The notes under the pieces: generated by a model
What the model was told of the DNA's origin: nothing
The model's input: only the letters and a program-made list of their open reading frames with translations
The model's database searches: none
Program-made: the position numbers and the translations under genes
In this document: piece by piece, positions 34,098 through 42,759 of the stretch
Layout: every line of letters starts with the position of its first letter
How positions within the stretch are numbered: the first letter of the stretch is position 1
Assembly (NCBI GenBank): GCA_049515135.1
Contig: JBEKUJ010000002.1
Coordinates: 62,001-126,000 of the forward strand
DNA from: Fen-1364 sp049515135
GTDB lineage: Bacteria > Spirochaetota > Spirochaetia > SZUA-6 > Fen-1364
DNA length: 64,000 nt
Direction: 5' to 3'

Positions 34098-37000
34098 ACG
34101 TCCGCCACCTGCGGGAACTCGCGGATATGATCAAGAACGTCCTGCGTGTCGGCCACCTGGATCTGCGACGAAGCCTGGACCACGACTTCGCGGGCGCCGT
34201 TGCTCCCGCTCAGGTGGAAGTACAGCGAGCACGATCCGCGCCGATCCAGGAGATATTCCCGCATCAGGTGCAGGCTTTCCTCGCTGCCTACCTCGTCCCT
34301 GAGCCTCACGTGCACGGCCTGCGGTGCACGCTGGGGAAGCGCGCCCGGCTCCACGATGTCGTCCACCTTCACTTTCGGGTCCCCCCTTGTCGTATCGATC
34401 TTTCCAAGAATGCCGACCACCTTGTCGTTGGCGATCAACTCGCGCCTGGCATCATATATATCGGAAAAAATGATAAGTTCAATCGACCCGCGGTAGTCCT
34501 CGATCTGGGCAAACGCCATGGCGCGTCCGTTCCTGGTGCGGATCTCGCGAAGGTCCCGAAGAACGCCAATGAGGGCGCAGGAACGCTCGTTGGAAAGGCC
34601 TTCCTTCTTGGACAGGTCAATGTTCACTGACCGCTCGATGATCTTGCGGTAGGTGTCCAGGGGGTGGCCGCTGAAAAAGAAGCCGAGGTTTTCCTTTTCA
34701 AGCTTCAGCCGATCTGCGGAAGACCACTCCGGCTGCTTCTCCAGCGCCACTGCCGCGGCCGCTTCTGCCGCGGGGCCCTCAAACAGGGAGGCCTGGCCGT
34801 AGCGGCGCGCCTCCCGGTTCCTGGCGGCCGCTTCCATCACCCGCTGCACCTCGTGCATGAGCGTGGCGCGCGTTTCACCCAGGCTGTCGAAAGCTCCGGT
34901 GATGATGAGGCTTTCGGCGACCTTTCTGTTGACCTCGTGCGAGTCGATCCTGTCGAAGAAATCCACGAAGCTTGCGAACTTGCCGTTCGCCTCCCTCTCC
35001 GCGATGATGGCGTCGACTGCCCCGGCGCCGACGTTCTTGATCCCCAGGAGGCCGAACACGATGGCTCCGTTCTCCACCGTGAACTCCTTCTGGGACAGAT
35101 TGACATCAGGGGGCAGGACGGTGATTCCCATCTCCCGGGCCTCATGGATGAGCTGCGCCAGCCTGTCGGTGTCCGCCATGTCGTTGGTGCAGTTTGCCGC
35201 GAGAAACTCAGCGGGATAGTTTGCCTTGAGATAGATGGTCTGGTAGGCGGGGATGGCATATGCGGCGGAGTGGCTCTTGTTGAAGCCGTACCCGGTGAAC
35301 GCAAAAAGAAGCTCGAAGATGCTCTCCGCCGTCTTCTGGTCATACCCCTTTGCCCGCGCGCCCTCGATGAACCGGGGCTTCATCTTCAAGGCTTCCTCCG
35401 GCTTTTTCTTGCCCATTGCCCTTCGCAGGATATCGGCCTGGCCGAGTGTGAATCCCGCAACCACCTGGGCGATCTGCATGACCTGCTCCTGGTAGACGGG
35501 GACGCCATAGGTTTCCTTGAGGACCGGCTCAAGGGCTGGCAAGGGATACTCGATGCGCTTGCGCCCCGACTTGTTCTCCACGTATTCGTCGAGGTGCTCC
35601 ATGGGGCCGGGCCGGTACAGCGCATTGAGTGCGATCAAATCTTCGATCTTGCCTGGTCTTGCCTTCTTGAGGACTCCCTGCATTCCCGAGCTCTCGAACT
35701 GGAAGGCGCCCGTGCTTTTTCCTTCGCAGAACATCCTGAAGGTCGCCGGGTCATCCTCCGGGATGCTTTTCAGGTCTATCACCATGCCCTTCCTGTTGAC
35801 CAGCTTCAGGGCGTCTTCGATCACGGTGAGCGTCTTGAGGCCGAGGAAGTCCATTTTGATGAGCCCGCACTCCTCCAGGAAGTCCATGGTGTACTGGGTG
35901 GAGATGAACCCGGTCTTCGGATCGCGGTACAGGGGCACGTATCTGGTGAGGGGCTCCCTGCCGATTACGATCCCCGCAGCGTGCGTCGATGCGTGACGAT
36001 GCAGGCCTTCGAGCTTCAGGCTGATTTCCAGCAGCTCCTTGTACTGCTCTCCCCTCTCCGCCACCTCCTTGAGGCGCGGGTTTTCCTTCAGCGCCTTGTC
36101 CAGCTCGATCTTCGGCCCCTCGGGAATCAGCTTCGCGATGGCGTCGGCCTCATCATAGGGAAGGTCGAGCACGCGCGCGACGTCCCGGATGACCGCCCGC
36201 GCTTTCAGAGTGCCGAAGGTGATGACCTGGCCCACCTTGTCCTCACCGTATTTTTTCGTTACGTAGGAGATCACCTCGTCGCGCCGGCGGTGGCAGAAAT
36301 CGATATCGAAATCAGGCATGGAAACCCGTTCGGGGTTGAGGAAACGCTCGAAGAGGAGACCGTACTTCAAGGGGTCGATGTCAGTGATCTGCAGGCTGTA
36401 GGCCACCAGGGACCCGGCCCCCGAGCCTCTGCCAGGACCCACCGCGATGCCGTTCGACTTGGCATAGTGGATGAAATCCCAGACGATGAGGAAATAGCCG
36501 GTAAAGCCCATCGATATGATGATGGAAAGCTCGTAATCCAGCCGCCGGGCCGCCTCCTCGGGAACCGGGGAGAATCTCTCCGCCAGGCCTTTGCGGGCAA
36601 GCTCGGTCAGGAACCCTTCGGGGGTGCGGCCTTCTGGCACTTCGTATATCGGGAACTGGGGTTGCTGGGGCTGAAGATCCAGCTGGCACGATTCGGCAAT
36701 CTTCACCGTGTTCGCAACGGCGTCCGGCAGCTCCGCGAACACCTGCGCCATCTCGTCGCCGGACTTGAAGTAGAACTCCGGGTGCTCGAACTTCATGCGC
36801 TTTCCCTCGGAGACCTTCTTGCCCGTCCCGATGCAGATCAGCACATCGTGGGCCCTCGCGTCGTCACGTTGCGTGTAGTGGATGTCGTTGGTCGCCACAA
36901 GGGGAATGCCGGTCTCCCGGGAGATCCTCACGATCTCCCGGTTGACCGTCCGCTGCTCAGGGATGCCATGGTCCTGGACTTCGAGGTAGAAGCCTTCCGA

Positions 37001-37504
37001 CCCGAAGAGCTCCCGGTAATACCCGGCCCTTTTTCTGGCCTCTCCGTGCCTGCCATCCAGGATGGCTGCCGGGATGTCGCCTGCCAGGCACGCGCTGAGC
37101 GCGATGAGCCCCTCGTGGTGCTTCTCCAGAAGCTCGTCGTCGATGCGCGGCTTGTAATAAAAGCCTTCCGTATACCCCAGGGAGGAGAGCTGGAGCAGGT
37201 TGGCGTACCCTGATGCATTGCGCGCCAGGAGCACCAGGTGATGATGACGCGTCCCCTTTTCGCTTCCAGCTTTTTCATGACGCGAGCCGGGCGCCTTGTA
37301 GAACTCCGACCCGATGATAGGCACGATCCCTTCCTTGCGGCACTCCTTGAAGAACGCCAGCGCGCCGAACATGTTCCCGTGGTCGGTCAGCGCCAGGTGC
37401 GTCATGCCGAGATCCTTGGCCCTGGCGACAAGTGCATCGATTGACGATGCTCCGTCGAGAAGCGAGAAATCGGAATGGCAGTGCAGGTGGACGAAAGGCG
37501 TCAA
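34085..37504 (-). CDS. dnaE: DNA polymerase III alpha subunit
   Basis: 1139 residues from the TTG at 37504, which gives MTPFVHLHCHSDFSLLDG, the family start; GAGGGG lies 10 bases upstream. The frame remains open far upstream, but that region is antisense to the DUF4432 gene. The N-terminal PHP domain, the polymerase aspartates (MPDFDIDFCHRRRDEVI), the helix-hairpin-helix region and the C-terminal OB fold are in order. It is the replicative polymerase of the chromosome (DnaE1 type by length). Confidence 0.95.
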   Translation of the reverse strand: MTPFVHLHCHSDFSLLDGASSIDALVARAKDLGMTHLALTDHGNMFGALAFFKECRKEGIVPIIGSEFYKAPGSRHEKAGSEKGTRHHHLVLLARNASGYANLLQLSSLGYTEGFYYKPRIDDELLEKHHEGLIALSACLAGDIPAAILDGRHGEARKRAGYYRELFGSEGFYLEVQDHGIPEQRTVNREIVRISRETGIPLVATNDIHYTQRDDARAHDVLICIGTGKKVSEGKRMKFEHPEFYFKSGDEMAQVFAELPDAVANTVKIAESCQLDLQPQQPQFPIYEVPEGRTPEGFLTELARKGLAERFSPVPEEAARRLDYELSIIISMGFTGYFLIVWDFIHYAKSNGIAVGPGRGSGAGSLVAYSLQITDIDPLKYGLLFERFLNPERVSMPDFDIDFCHRRRDEVISYVTKKYGEDKVGQVITFGTLKARAVIRDVARVLDLPYDEADAIAKLIPEGPKIELDKALKENPRLKEVAERGEQYKELLEISLKLEGLHRHASTHAAGIVIGREPLTRYVPLYRDPKTGFISTQYTMDFLEECGLIKMDFLGLKTLTVIEDALKLVNRKGMVIDLKSIPEDDPATFRMFCEGKSTGAFQFESSGMQGVLKKARPGKIEDLIALNALYRPGPMEHLDEYVENKSGRKRIEYPLPALEPVLKETYGVPVYQEQVMQIAQVVAGFTLGQADILRRAMGKKKPEEALKMKPRFIEGARAKGYDQKTAESIFELLFAFTGYGFNKSHSAAYAIPAYQTIYLKANYPAEFLAANCTNDMADTDRLAQLIHEAREMGITVLPPDVNLSQKEFTVENGAIVFGLLGIKNVGAGAVDAIIAEREANGKFASFVDFFDRIDSHEVNRKVAESLIITGAFDSLGETRATLMHEVQRVMEAAARNREARRYGQASLFEGPAAEAAAAVALEKQPEWSSADRLKLEKENLGFFFSGHPLDTYRKIIERSVNIDLSKKEGLSNERSCALIGVLRDLREIRTRNGRAMAFAQIEDYRGSIELIIFSDIYDARRELIANDKVVGILGKIDTTRGDPKVKVDDIVEPGALPQRAPQAVHVRLRDEVGSEESLHLMREYLLDRRGSCSLYFHLSGSNGAREVVVQASSQIQVADTQDVLDHIREFPQVADVWKE

Positions 37505-37609
37505 CGGACAGTTCCCCTCGACATGGATAGTAGCGGGGAGACTGAGCCATGTAAATACTGGCGGGTATGATATGCTCAGGAAATCAAGCCCGACAAAGGA
37601 GGTGCGCAC

Positions 37610-38704
37610 ATGGCCTGGTATGCCGGCAGGAACTGGAAGCGCTCGGAGCTGGTTTCCTATATCGGTGATCCGCTCCAGATCGCCGGGGCGCGCGGCGCGG
37701 TGCTCACGGACGGAAAGGCGGACGGGGTTCGCGCCGTCGAGGTCACGACCGGAAGCGGTTTGTCCTTCACCGTGCTTCCGGGGCGCGGAATGGACATCCC
37801 GTTTGCCGCGTACAAAGGGAAGGCCCTTGGATTCTTCTCCGGTACGGGAATTACGGCGCCGGGGTATTACGCAGAGCCCGGTCTGGAATGGCGAAGGAGC
37901 TTCTACGTGGGGCTCCTGACGACCTGCGGCATTGCGAATGCGGGCGCGCCGAGCGTGGACCAGGGCAAACCTTTCGGACTTCACGGGAGGGTGGCCAACG
38001 CGGCAGCGGAGAACCTCTGCGTGGAGCAGGAATGGGAAGGTGATGAGTTTCTCATCAGGCTCAAGGGAACCATGCGAGAAGCAGAGGCAATGGTGGAAAA
38101 CCTCACCCTGACGCGAAGGATCGAGACCCGCCTGGGAGCCAAGGGGTTCCGCCTGCGCGACACCGTAGTGAACCGGGGATTCGAGCCCCAGCCCCTTGTC
38201 ATGCTCTACCACATCAATTTCGGTTTTCCGCTTCTTGGACCGAAAGCCAGGGTTTCCGGGCCCATCAGGAAGACCGAGCCGCGGGACGAGGAGGCGCGGA
38301 AAGACAAAGGTGTGGAGGAGTGCCGGATCTTCCCCGAGCCCGTGCAAGGCTATCAGGAGAAGGTGTTCTTCCATACCATGGGAACGGACAACCACGGCCG
38401 GACTTTTGTCGCGCTCCTGAACCAGGACACGGGGGACGGTGAGCCGCTGGGCATGGTCCTGCGCTGGAATGCAAAAGAGCTGCCCCATCTGACGGAGTGG
38501 AAAATGGTCCGGAAAGGGTTCTACGTCCTGGGCCTGGAGCCGGGGAACTCGGTTCCCCTGGGCCGCGGAGTGCTGCGGGAAAAGGGAACTCTCCCACAGC
38601 TGGAGGGACAGGCGGAGTATTCCATCACCATCGACTTCGACGTTGTCGACGACAAGGCAGGGTTCGATGCGATCGAAAAGGAGAGCAGGAACCTTGGCGG
38701 CTAA
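37610..38704 (+). CDS. Aldose 1-epimerase-like protein (DUF4432 family)
   Basis: 364 residues preceded by AAAGGAGGTG. It has the galactose-mutarotase-like fold of DUF4432: FTVLPGRGMDIPFAAYKG near residue 55, FGLHGRVANAAAE near 125, and VMLYHINFGFPLLGP near 195. The family is predicted to bind or epimerise sugars but the reaction is not settled. It is divergent from dnaE, with a possible -10 TATGAT at 37566-37571, and converges with the DegT gene. Confidence 0.75.
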   Translation: MAWYAGRNWKRSELVSYIGDPLQIAGARGAVLTDGKADGVRAVEVTTGSGLSFTVLPGRGMDIPFAAYKGKALGFFSGTGITAPGYYAEPGLEWRRSFYVGLLTTCGIANAGAPSVDQGKPFGLHGRVANAAAENLCVEQEWEGDEFLIRLKGTMREAEAMVENLTLTRRIETRLGAKGFRLRDTVVNRGFEPQPLVMLYHINFGFPLLGPKARVSGPIRKTEPRDEEARKDKGVEECRIFPEPVQGYQEKVFFHTMGTDNHGRTFVALLNQDTGDGEPLGMVLRWNAKELPHLTEWKMVRKGFYVLGLEPGNSVPLGRGVLREKGTLPQLEGQAEYSITIDFDVVDDKAGFDAIEKESRNLGG

Positions 38705-38719
38705 GGTCCGAACGGCCCC

Positions 38720-39913
38720 TCAGGCCCTGTGAGCGAAACCTGTCTCCTTCACCGCGGAGATTACCCTCTCCACGTCCTGGTCGGAAAGTGAAGGCCAGAG
38801 CGGAAGACTGATGCACGTGCGGAAGCTCTCCAGGGCGCGGGGAAAGTTTTCGGGCCGCAGGTCGTACCTGCTGCGGTAATAGCTCATGAGGTGCAGGGGG
38901 ATGAAGTGCACCGAAATGCCGATTCCCCTGCGCATGAGCTCTTCGGCAAACGCGTCTCTGTCAATGCTGAGCTTTCCGGGAACGACATGAACGATGAAAA
39001 GGTGCCAGGCATGGCTCGACGCAGGCGCGGGCAGCTGCAGGAAGTCCAGCCCTGCAAGGGCTTCCAGGTAGCGGCCCGCAATCCGCCTGCGGCAGGTGAG
39101 GAAGTCCTCCGCTTTTGCAAGCTGGGCCCGGCCGATCGCAGCCGCGATGTCGGTGAGGTTGTACTTGAACCCCGGCGCCACCACATCGTATCGCCATGAT
39201 GCATCGCGGGAGGTGTAGCGGTTCCACACGTCCCGATCGATGCCATGGAGGCGCATGATGCGCGCCCGGGCGGCAATGTCCTCCCGGTCCGTGACGAGCA
39301 TCCCGCCTTCACCGGTGGTGATGGTCTTCGTTGCATAGAATGAATAGACCCCCGCATCCCCAATGGCGCCCACGAAGCCGCTTTCCGTTCGAACCGGAAA
39401 GGCGTGCGCGGCGTCCTCCACGATAGGGACCTGGTACCGGCGGGAGATGTCGGCCAGCGCTCTCATGTCGCACGGGAGACCCGCGACGTGCACGGGAAGG
39501 ATGGCCGATACCTTGCGCTTCTCCGCCCTGCAGCGCTTGAGAGCATGCTCCACCGCCTGCGGATCGATGTTCATGGAATGGGTCTCGATGTCCACGAAAA
39601 GAGGGTCTGCTCCGACGTAGCGAATGACCTCCGCGGTGGCCGCAAAGGTGTAGGGGGTCGTGATGACGGCGTCTTCAGGCCCCACGCCGAGAGATTCGAG
39701 GGCAAGGTGCAGTCCCGCGGTGGCGGAGTTGACCGCCAGCGCGTGGCGGACACCCGCGACGGCCGCGAACTCGCTTTCGAAGCGCTCCGTCACTTCACCA
39801 GTGGTGAGCCATCCGCTCCGAAGGACCGAGATGACGGCCGTCTCTTCTTCGGGACCGATGGAGGGCCTGAAAAACGGGACAAAGGGAGCGTTGTGCGTTG
39901 CCGCCACCGGCAT
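38720..39913 (-). CDS. DegT/DnrJ/EryC1/StrS family aminotransferase
   Basis: 397 residues. These PLP enzymes add an amino group to keto-sugar nucleotides. The Schiff-base lysine lies in YSFYATKTITTGEGGMLV, and PIVEDAAHAF provides the PLP-contacting aspartate. The start lies 3 bases after the CapD-like gene, whose 4-keto product is a plausible substrate, so the pair could make an amino sugar for a glycan. Confidence 0.92.
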   Translation of the reverse strand: MPVAATHNAPFVPFFRPSIGPEEETAVISVLRSGWLTTGEVTERFESEFAAVAGVRHALAVNSATAGLHLALESLGVGPEDAVITTPYTFAATAEVIRYVGADPLFVDIETHSMNIDPQAVEHALKRCRAEKRKVSAILPVHVAGLPCDMRALADISRRYQVPIVEDAAHAFPVRTESGFVGAIGDAGVYSFYATKTITTGEGGMLVTDREDIAARARIMRLHGIDRDVWNRYTSRDASWRYDVVAPGFKYNLTDIAAAIGRAQLAKAEDFLTCRRRIAGRYLEALAGLDFLQLPAPASSHAWHLFIVHVVPGKLSIDRDAFAEELMRRGIGISVHFIPLHLMSYYRSRYDLRPENFPRALESFRTCISLPLWPSLSDQDVERVISAVKETGFAHRA

Positions 39914-39916
39914 GCC

Positions 39917-41398
39917 TCAGAACTCAGGCTCTTCCGGGGGAAGGTCGATTCCCGGAATGACTTCCTGGAGGATTGACAGCAGGCACCGCTTGTCCCGGAA
40001 GGCTTCTGGTGATTGCGGATCGTGAAAACAAACGGGTCGGAGCCTGTCCAGGACTGCGTTGATCCGCCCGTTGATGAGCGTCTTTCTCTGGAGCTTCATG
40101 ATCTTTGGATGACCGGTTAATTCGGTGACCTCCGAATCGGCGTGGAGCTTTTCCAGCAGCTTTTCTCCTCTTCGCAGGCCCGTGTAGACGACCTTTACCT
40201 CAGCGTCAGGCTCGTAGCCATAGAACCGTATCATCTGCTCGGCAAGCTCCCTGATGGAGACGCTTTCACCCATGTCCAGCAGGTAGACCTCTCCCCCTGA
40301 GCCCACACCGCCGGCCTTCAGGACCAGGGAGGAGGCCTCCGGTATGGTCATGAAGTATCGGCGAGTCTCGGGATGCGTGACGGTGACAGGTCCGCCCTTC
40401 AAGATCTGCCTCCGAAACAGGGGTAGGATGCTTCCGCGGGAGCCCAGCACGTTGCCAAAACGCACCACCAGGAAATGGCGGCCGTTCTTGCCTTCCCGCA
40501 GCACGATCTCCTCCGCAAGAAGCTTCGAGACGCCGTAGACGCTGCAGGGCTCCACGGCCTTGTCCGTGGAGATCAGTACGAAACGTTCCACTCCTGCTTT
40601 TTTTGCCGCGTCAACGACATTCTTCGTGCCGAACACATTGTTCTTCACCGCCTCCACGGGATTGGCTTCCATGAGCGGGACATGCTTGTGGGCAGCCGTA
40701 TGGAACACGACGTCGGCTCGGGTGCGAGAGAGAATGAAATGCATGTAGTCCCTGTCCTGGATCTCCCCGATGATAGGAACGATGGTGGCCTTCTCTCCCA
40801 CTCCCTCGTCCTGCAAGACGCGCAGCTCCCGTTCGATCTCGTAGATGCTGTTCTCTCCGTGCCCGAACAGGTAGAGCCTCTCCGCCCTGCCCTCCAGGAG
40901 CTGGCGGCAGATTTCCGAGCCGATGCTGCCTCCCGCTCCTGTCACCAGGACCCTCTTGCCCTGGACATAGGAGAGGCTCTTTTTCAGGTTCACCCTCACG
41001 GGGCTGCGCGCCAGAAAGTCCTCGGGATCGATCTCACGGGCCTGGATCAGGTGCGCTTCGCCGTCGAGGATCTGGGAGACCTGCGGCACGATGCGGATCC
41101 GGGCGAACTTCGCCCTTCTCAATATCGCGTAGATCCTGCCCAACTGCTCGCGCGTGGCGCTGGGGATGGCGATGATTGCCTCGTCTGCGGGAGTGGTCTT
41201 CAGGATACGGCCGACGGCCTCGATGGGACCGAGCACGGGAACATCGTCGATCCGCTTCCCGATCTTTGCCGGGTCATCATCGAGAAACGCCACCACGTGA
41301 CCAAAGATCCTTTTGGCCCGGATTTCCGCGGCAAGGGTTGTGCCAGTGAAGCCTGCACCGATTATGTAGATGCTGTTGCGGGACTCGTCCGCCATCAT
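39917..41398 (-). CDS. CapD-like nucleotide-sugar 4,6-dehydratase (FlaA1/WbpM class, membrane part missing)
   Basis: 493 residues. Residues ~8-130 are a CoA-binding-like Rossmann domain (IYIIGAGFTGTTLAAEIR), and ~145-420 an SDR domain with GAGGSIGSEICR. The active-site stretch is STDKAVEPCSVYGVSK, with tyrosine where the large dehydratases commonly have methionine. Unlike WbpM or PglF there are no N-terminal membrane helices, so the protein is probably soluble. It probably acts on UDP-GlcNAc-type substrates to make 4-keto-6-deoxy sugars. Confidence 0.85.
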   Translation of the reverse strand: MMADESRNSIYIIGAGFTGTTLAAEIRAKRIFGHVVAFLDDDPAKIGKRIDDVPVLGPIEAVGRILKTTPADEAIIAIPSATREQLGRIYAILRRAKFARIRIVPQVSQILDGEAHLIQAREIDPEDFLARSPVRVNLKKSLSYVQGKRVLVTGAGGSIGSEICRQLLEGRAERLYLFGHGENSIYEIERELRVLQDEGVGEKATIVPIIGEIQDRDYMHFILSRTRADVVFHTAAHKHVPLMEANPVEAVKNNVFGTKNVVDAAKKAGVERFVLISTDKAVEPCSVYGVSKLLAEEIVLREGKNGRHFLVVRFGNVLGSRGSILPLFRRQILKGGPVTVTHPETRRYFMTIPEASSLVLKAGGVGSGGEVYLLDMGESVSIRELAEQMIRFYGYEPDAEVKVVYTGLRRGEKLLEKLHADSEVTELTGHPKIMKLQRKTLINGRINAVLDRLRPVCFHDPQSPEAFRDKRCLLSILQEVIPGIDLPPEEPEF

Positions 41399-41436
41399 TG
41401 AAGAATGTCGGATTCCCCCGGAGATTGATTAGGAGA

Positions 41437-41985
41437 TCAGGAGATCGTCCCTGACGGCTCAGCCGGCGCCTGCGGGGCGGCTTCCATGGATTCGAAGCCG
41501 AAATCTATCTCGAAGGAATCCTGGTACATCTCCAGGCGCACTTTTGCGCGCCCTTTGCGCCGATCCACGCGCACGATCCGCCCTTCCAGGCCTTTCAAGG
41601 GACCTGAAACGACTCGGATGCGCTTGTTCTCGTCGAAGTAGACCATGGACCTGTCAACGATCTCGCCAAACCCGAGGAAGTGGCTGAGCAACTCCTGGTC
41701 GGATCGCTCCAGCGAGACGATGTTGTCGTTGGAGAGCAGGAACCGGAGGAACCCCGGGGCCCCCTTCAGCACCCCGTAAAGCTCCGGTCCGATCGACTCC
41801 GCCTGGATGAATATGTAGCCGGGAAATATCGGGGCAAGCGACTCTTTCCAGCTCCCGCCCCGCTTGATCCGAAGGCTGCGCCGGGGCCAGTAGAACCTCA
41901 CGTCGTCCTGACGGACCCGCTGCGAGGCGATGGAAAGGAAGCGGCCCTCATCCCCGGTCCAGATCTGCACCGCAAAGAACGACAT
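41437..41985 (-). CDS. NusG paralogue, RfaH/LoaP-like antiterminator
   Basis: 182 residues with an NGN domain (MSFFAVQIWTGDEGRFL ... APIFPGYIFIQAE) and a KOW domain (RIRVVSGPLKGLEGRIVRVDRRKGRAKVRLE). It is clearly different from the housekeeping NusG at 27423. NusG paralogues beside polysaccharide genes (RfaH, LoaP, UpxY types) let RNA polymerase read through terminators in those operons. The two genes downstream are sugar-nucleotide enzymes, which fits. The gap to the next gene holds three GGAGAT direct repeats. Confidence 0.85.
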   Translation of the reverse strand: MSFFAVQIWTGDEGRFLSIASQRVRQDDVRFYWPRRSLRIKRGGSWKESLAPIFPGYIFIQAESIGPELYGVLKGAPGFLRFLLSNDNIVSLERSDQELLSHFLGFGEIVDRSMVYFDENKRIRVVSGPLKGLEGRIVRVDRRKGRAKVRLEMYQDSFEIDFGFESMEAAPQAPAEPSGTIS

Positions 41986-42086
41986 CTGGCCGATGAACCT
42001 ATCATTAGGGCCACGCTTCCATCAAGAGCCGGTCCGCTATTCCAATCCGGACCTCGACGGTCGATAATAAAGGGGAAGGAGCTACG

Positions 42087-42596
42087 ATGTCTTCTACATT
42101 CAAAGGGGCGCTCATCGGTTTCGCTTTGCTTGTCATGGGGGTGTCTGTCGCCGGCGTCCTGGGTGCGGAAACGGTCATGATCGCCGCCAGGGAAACGGTT
42201 GACGGAGCGGCAAGTCAGCCGCCACTTGCCGCCGTGGAAGGAGTTTCAAGCGGTCTTTTCGAGGCCGGCCATGTCGTTTTCGATGCCGGCCAGGTCGGCG
42301 CCTCTGCAAAGGCCTCCGATCTGGCGGAGGTTGCCCGCGAAGGCAGGGCCGGATGGCTCCTTCAGATCACGGTAGCCTACACGCAGACGAAGCTGGACCA
42401 GGAAGCGGTCCGAGTGGCCTGCTCAGCCACGTTCTCCCTTGTCAATGCATCGACCGGTACGACATCATTCACCGACAAGGTCTCCGCGTCCAACGCGGGC
42501 AGGGAGAAGAAGGTGGACCGAGCCGCCCTGGGCGCGGAGCTGGGCAAGCTGATCAGCCAGAAGGTTGTGAAGGCCCTTCCATCGCCATTGCTTTGA
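42087..42596 (+). CDS. Exported protein of unknown function
   Basis: 169 residues with a signal peptide (SSTFKGALIGFALLVMGVSVAGVLGA). The mature part is Ala/Val-rich, with a hydrophobic strand region GWLLQITVAYTQTKLDQEAVRVACSATF; the pattern resembles small periplasmic beta proteins but I do not recognise the family. An AAGGAG site precedes the ATG and TATAAT-like GATAAT lies about 20 bases upstream. It is divergent from the NusG paralogue. Confidence 0.75.
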   Translation: MSSTFKGALIGFALLVMGVSVAGVLGAETVMIAARETVDGAASQPPLAAVEGVSSGLFEAGHVVFDAGQVGASAKASDLAEVAREGRAGWLLQITVAYTQTKLDQEAVRVACSATFSLVNASTGTTSFTDKVSASNAGREKKVDRAALGAELGKLISQKVVKALPSPLL

Positions 42597-42759
42597 CGCA
42601 GGACGAAACCGGCACCCTCGCCAGCCGGCGCAAACTTTGCTACTATGGAAGAAGAGGGAGGGGAAAAATCTGGCCTCACAACTTCGGCCTTTGTTCCGAT
42701 GATTATGGAAAGAAATGCGTGGTAAGCAATTACCTGCGCGACGATGGAGCATGATCGCC

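Noticed and set aside
34664..37213. An 849-codon open frame on the plus strand antisense to dnaE
   Set aside because: The GC-rich code leaves the opposite strand open; the product is low-complexity and matches no family, while dnaE is fully conserved.
37505..38488. A long N-terminal extension of dnaE
   Set aside because: The region is antisense to the DUF4432 gene, and the TTG at 37504 gives the standard DnaE start.
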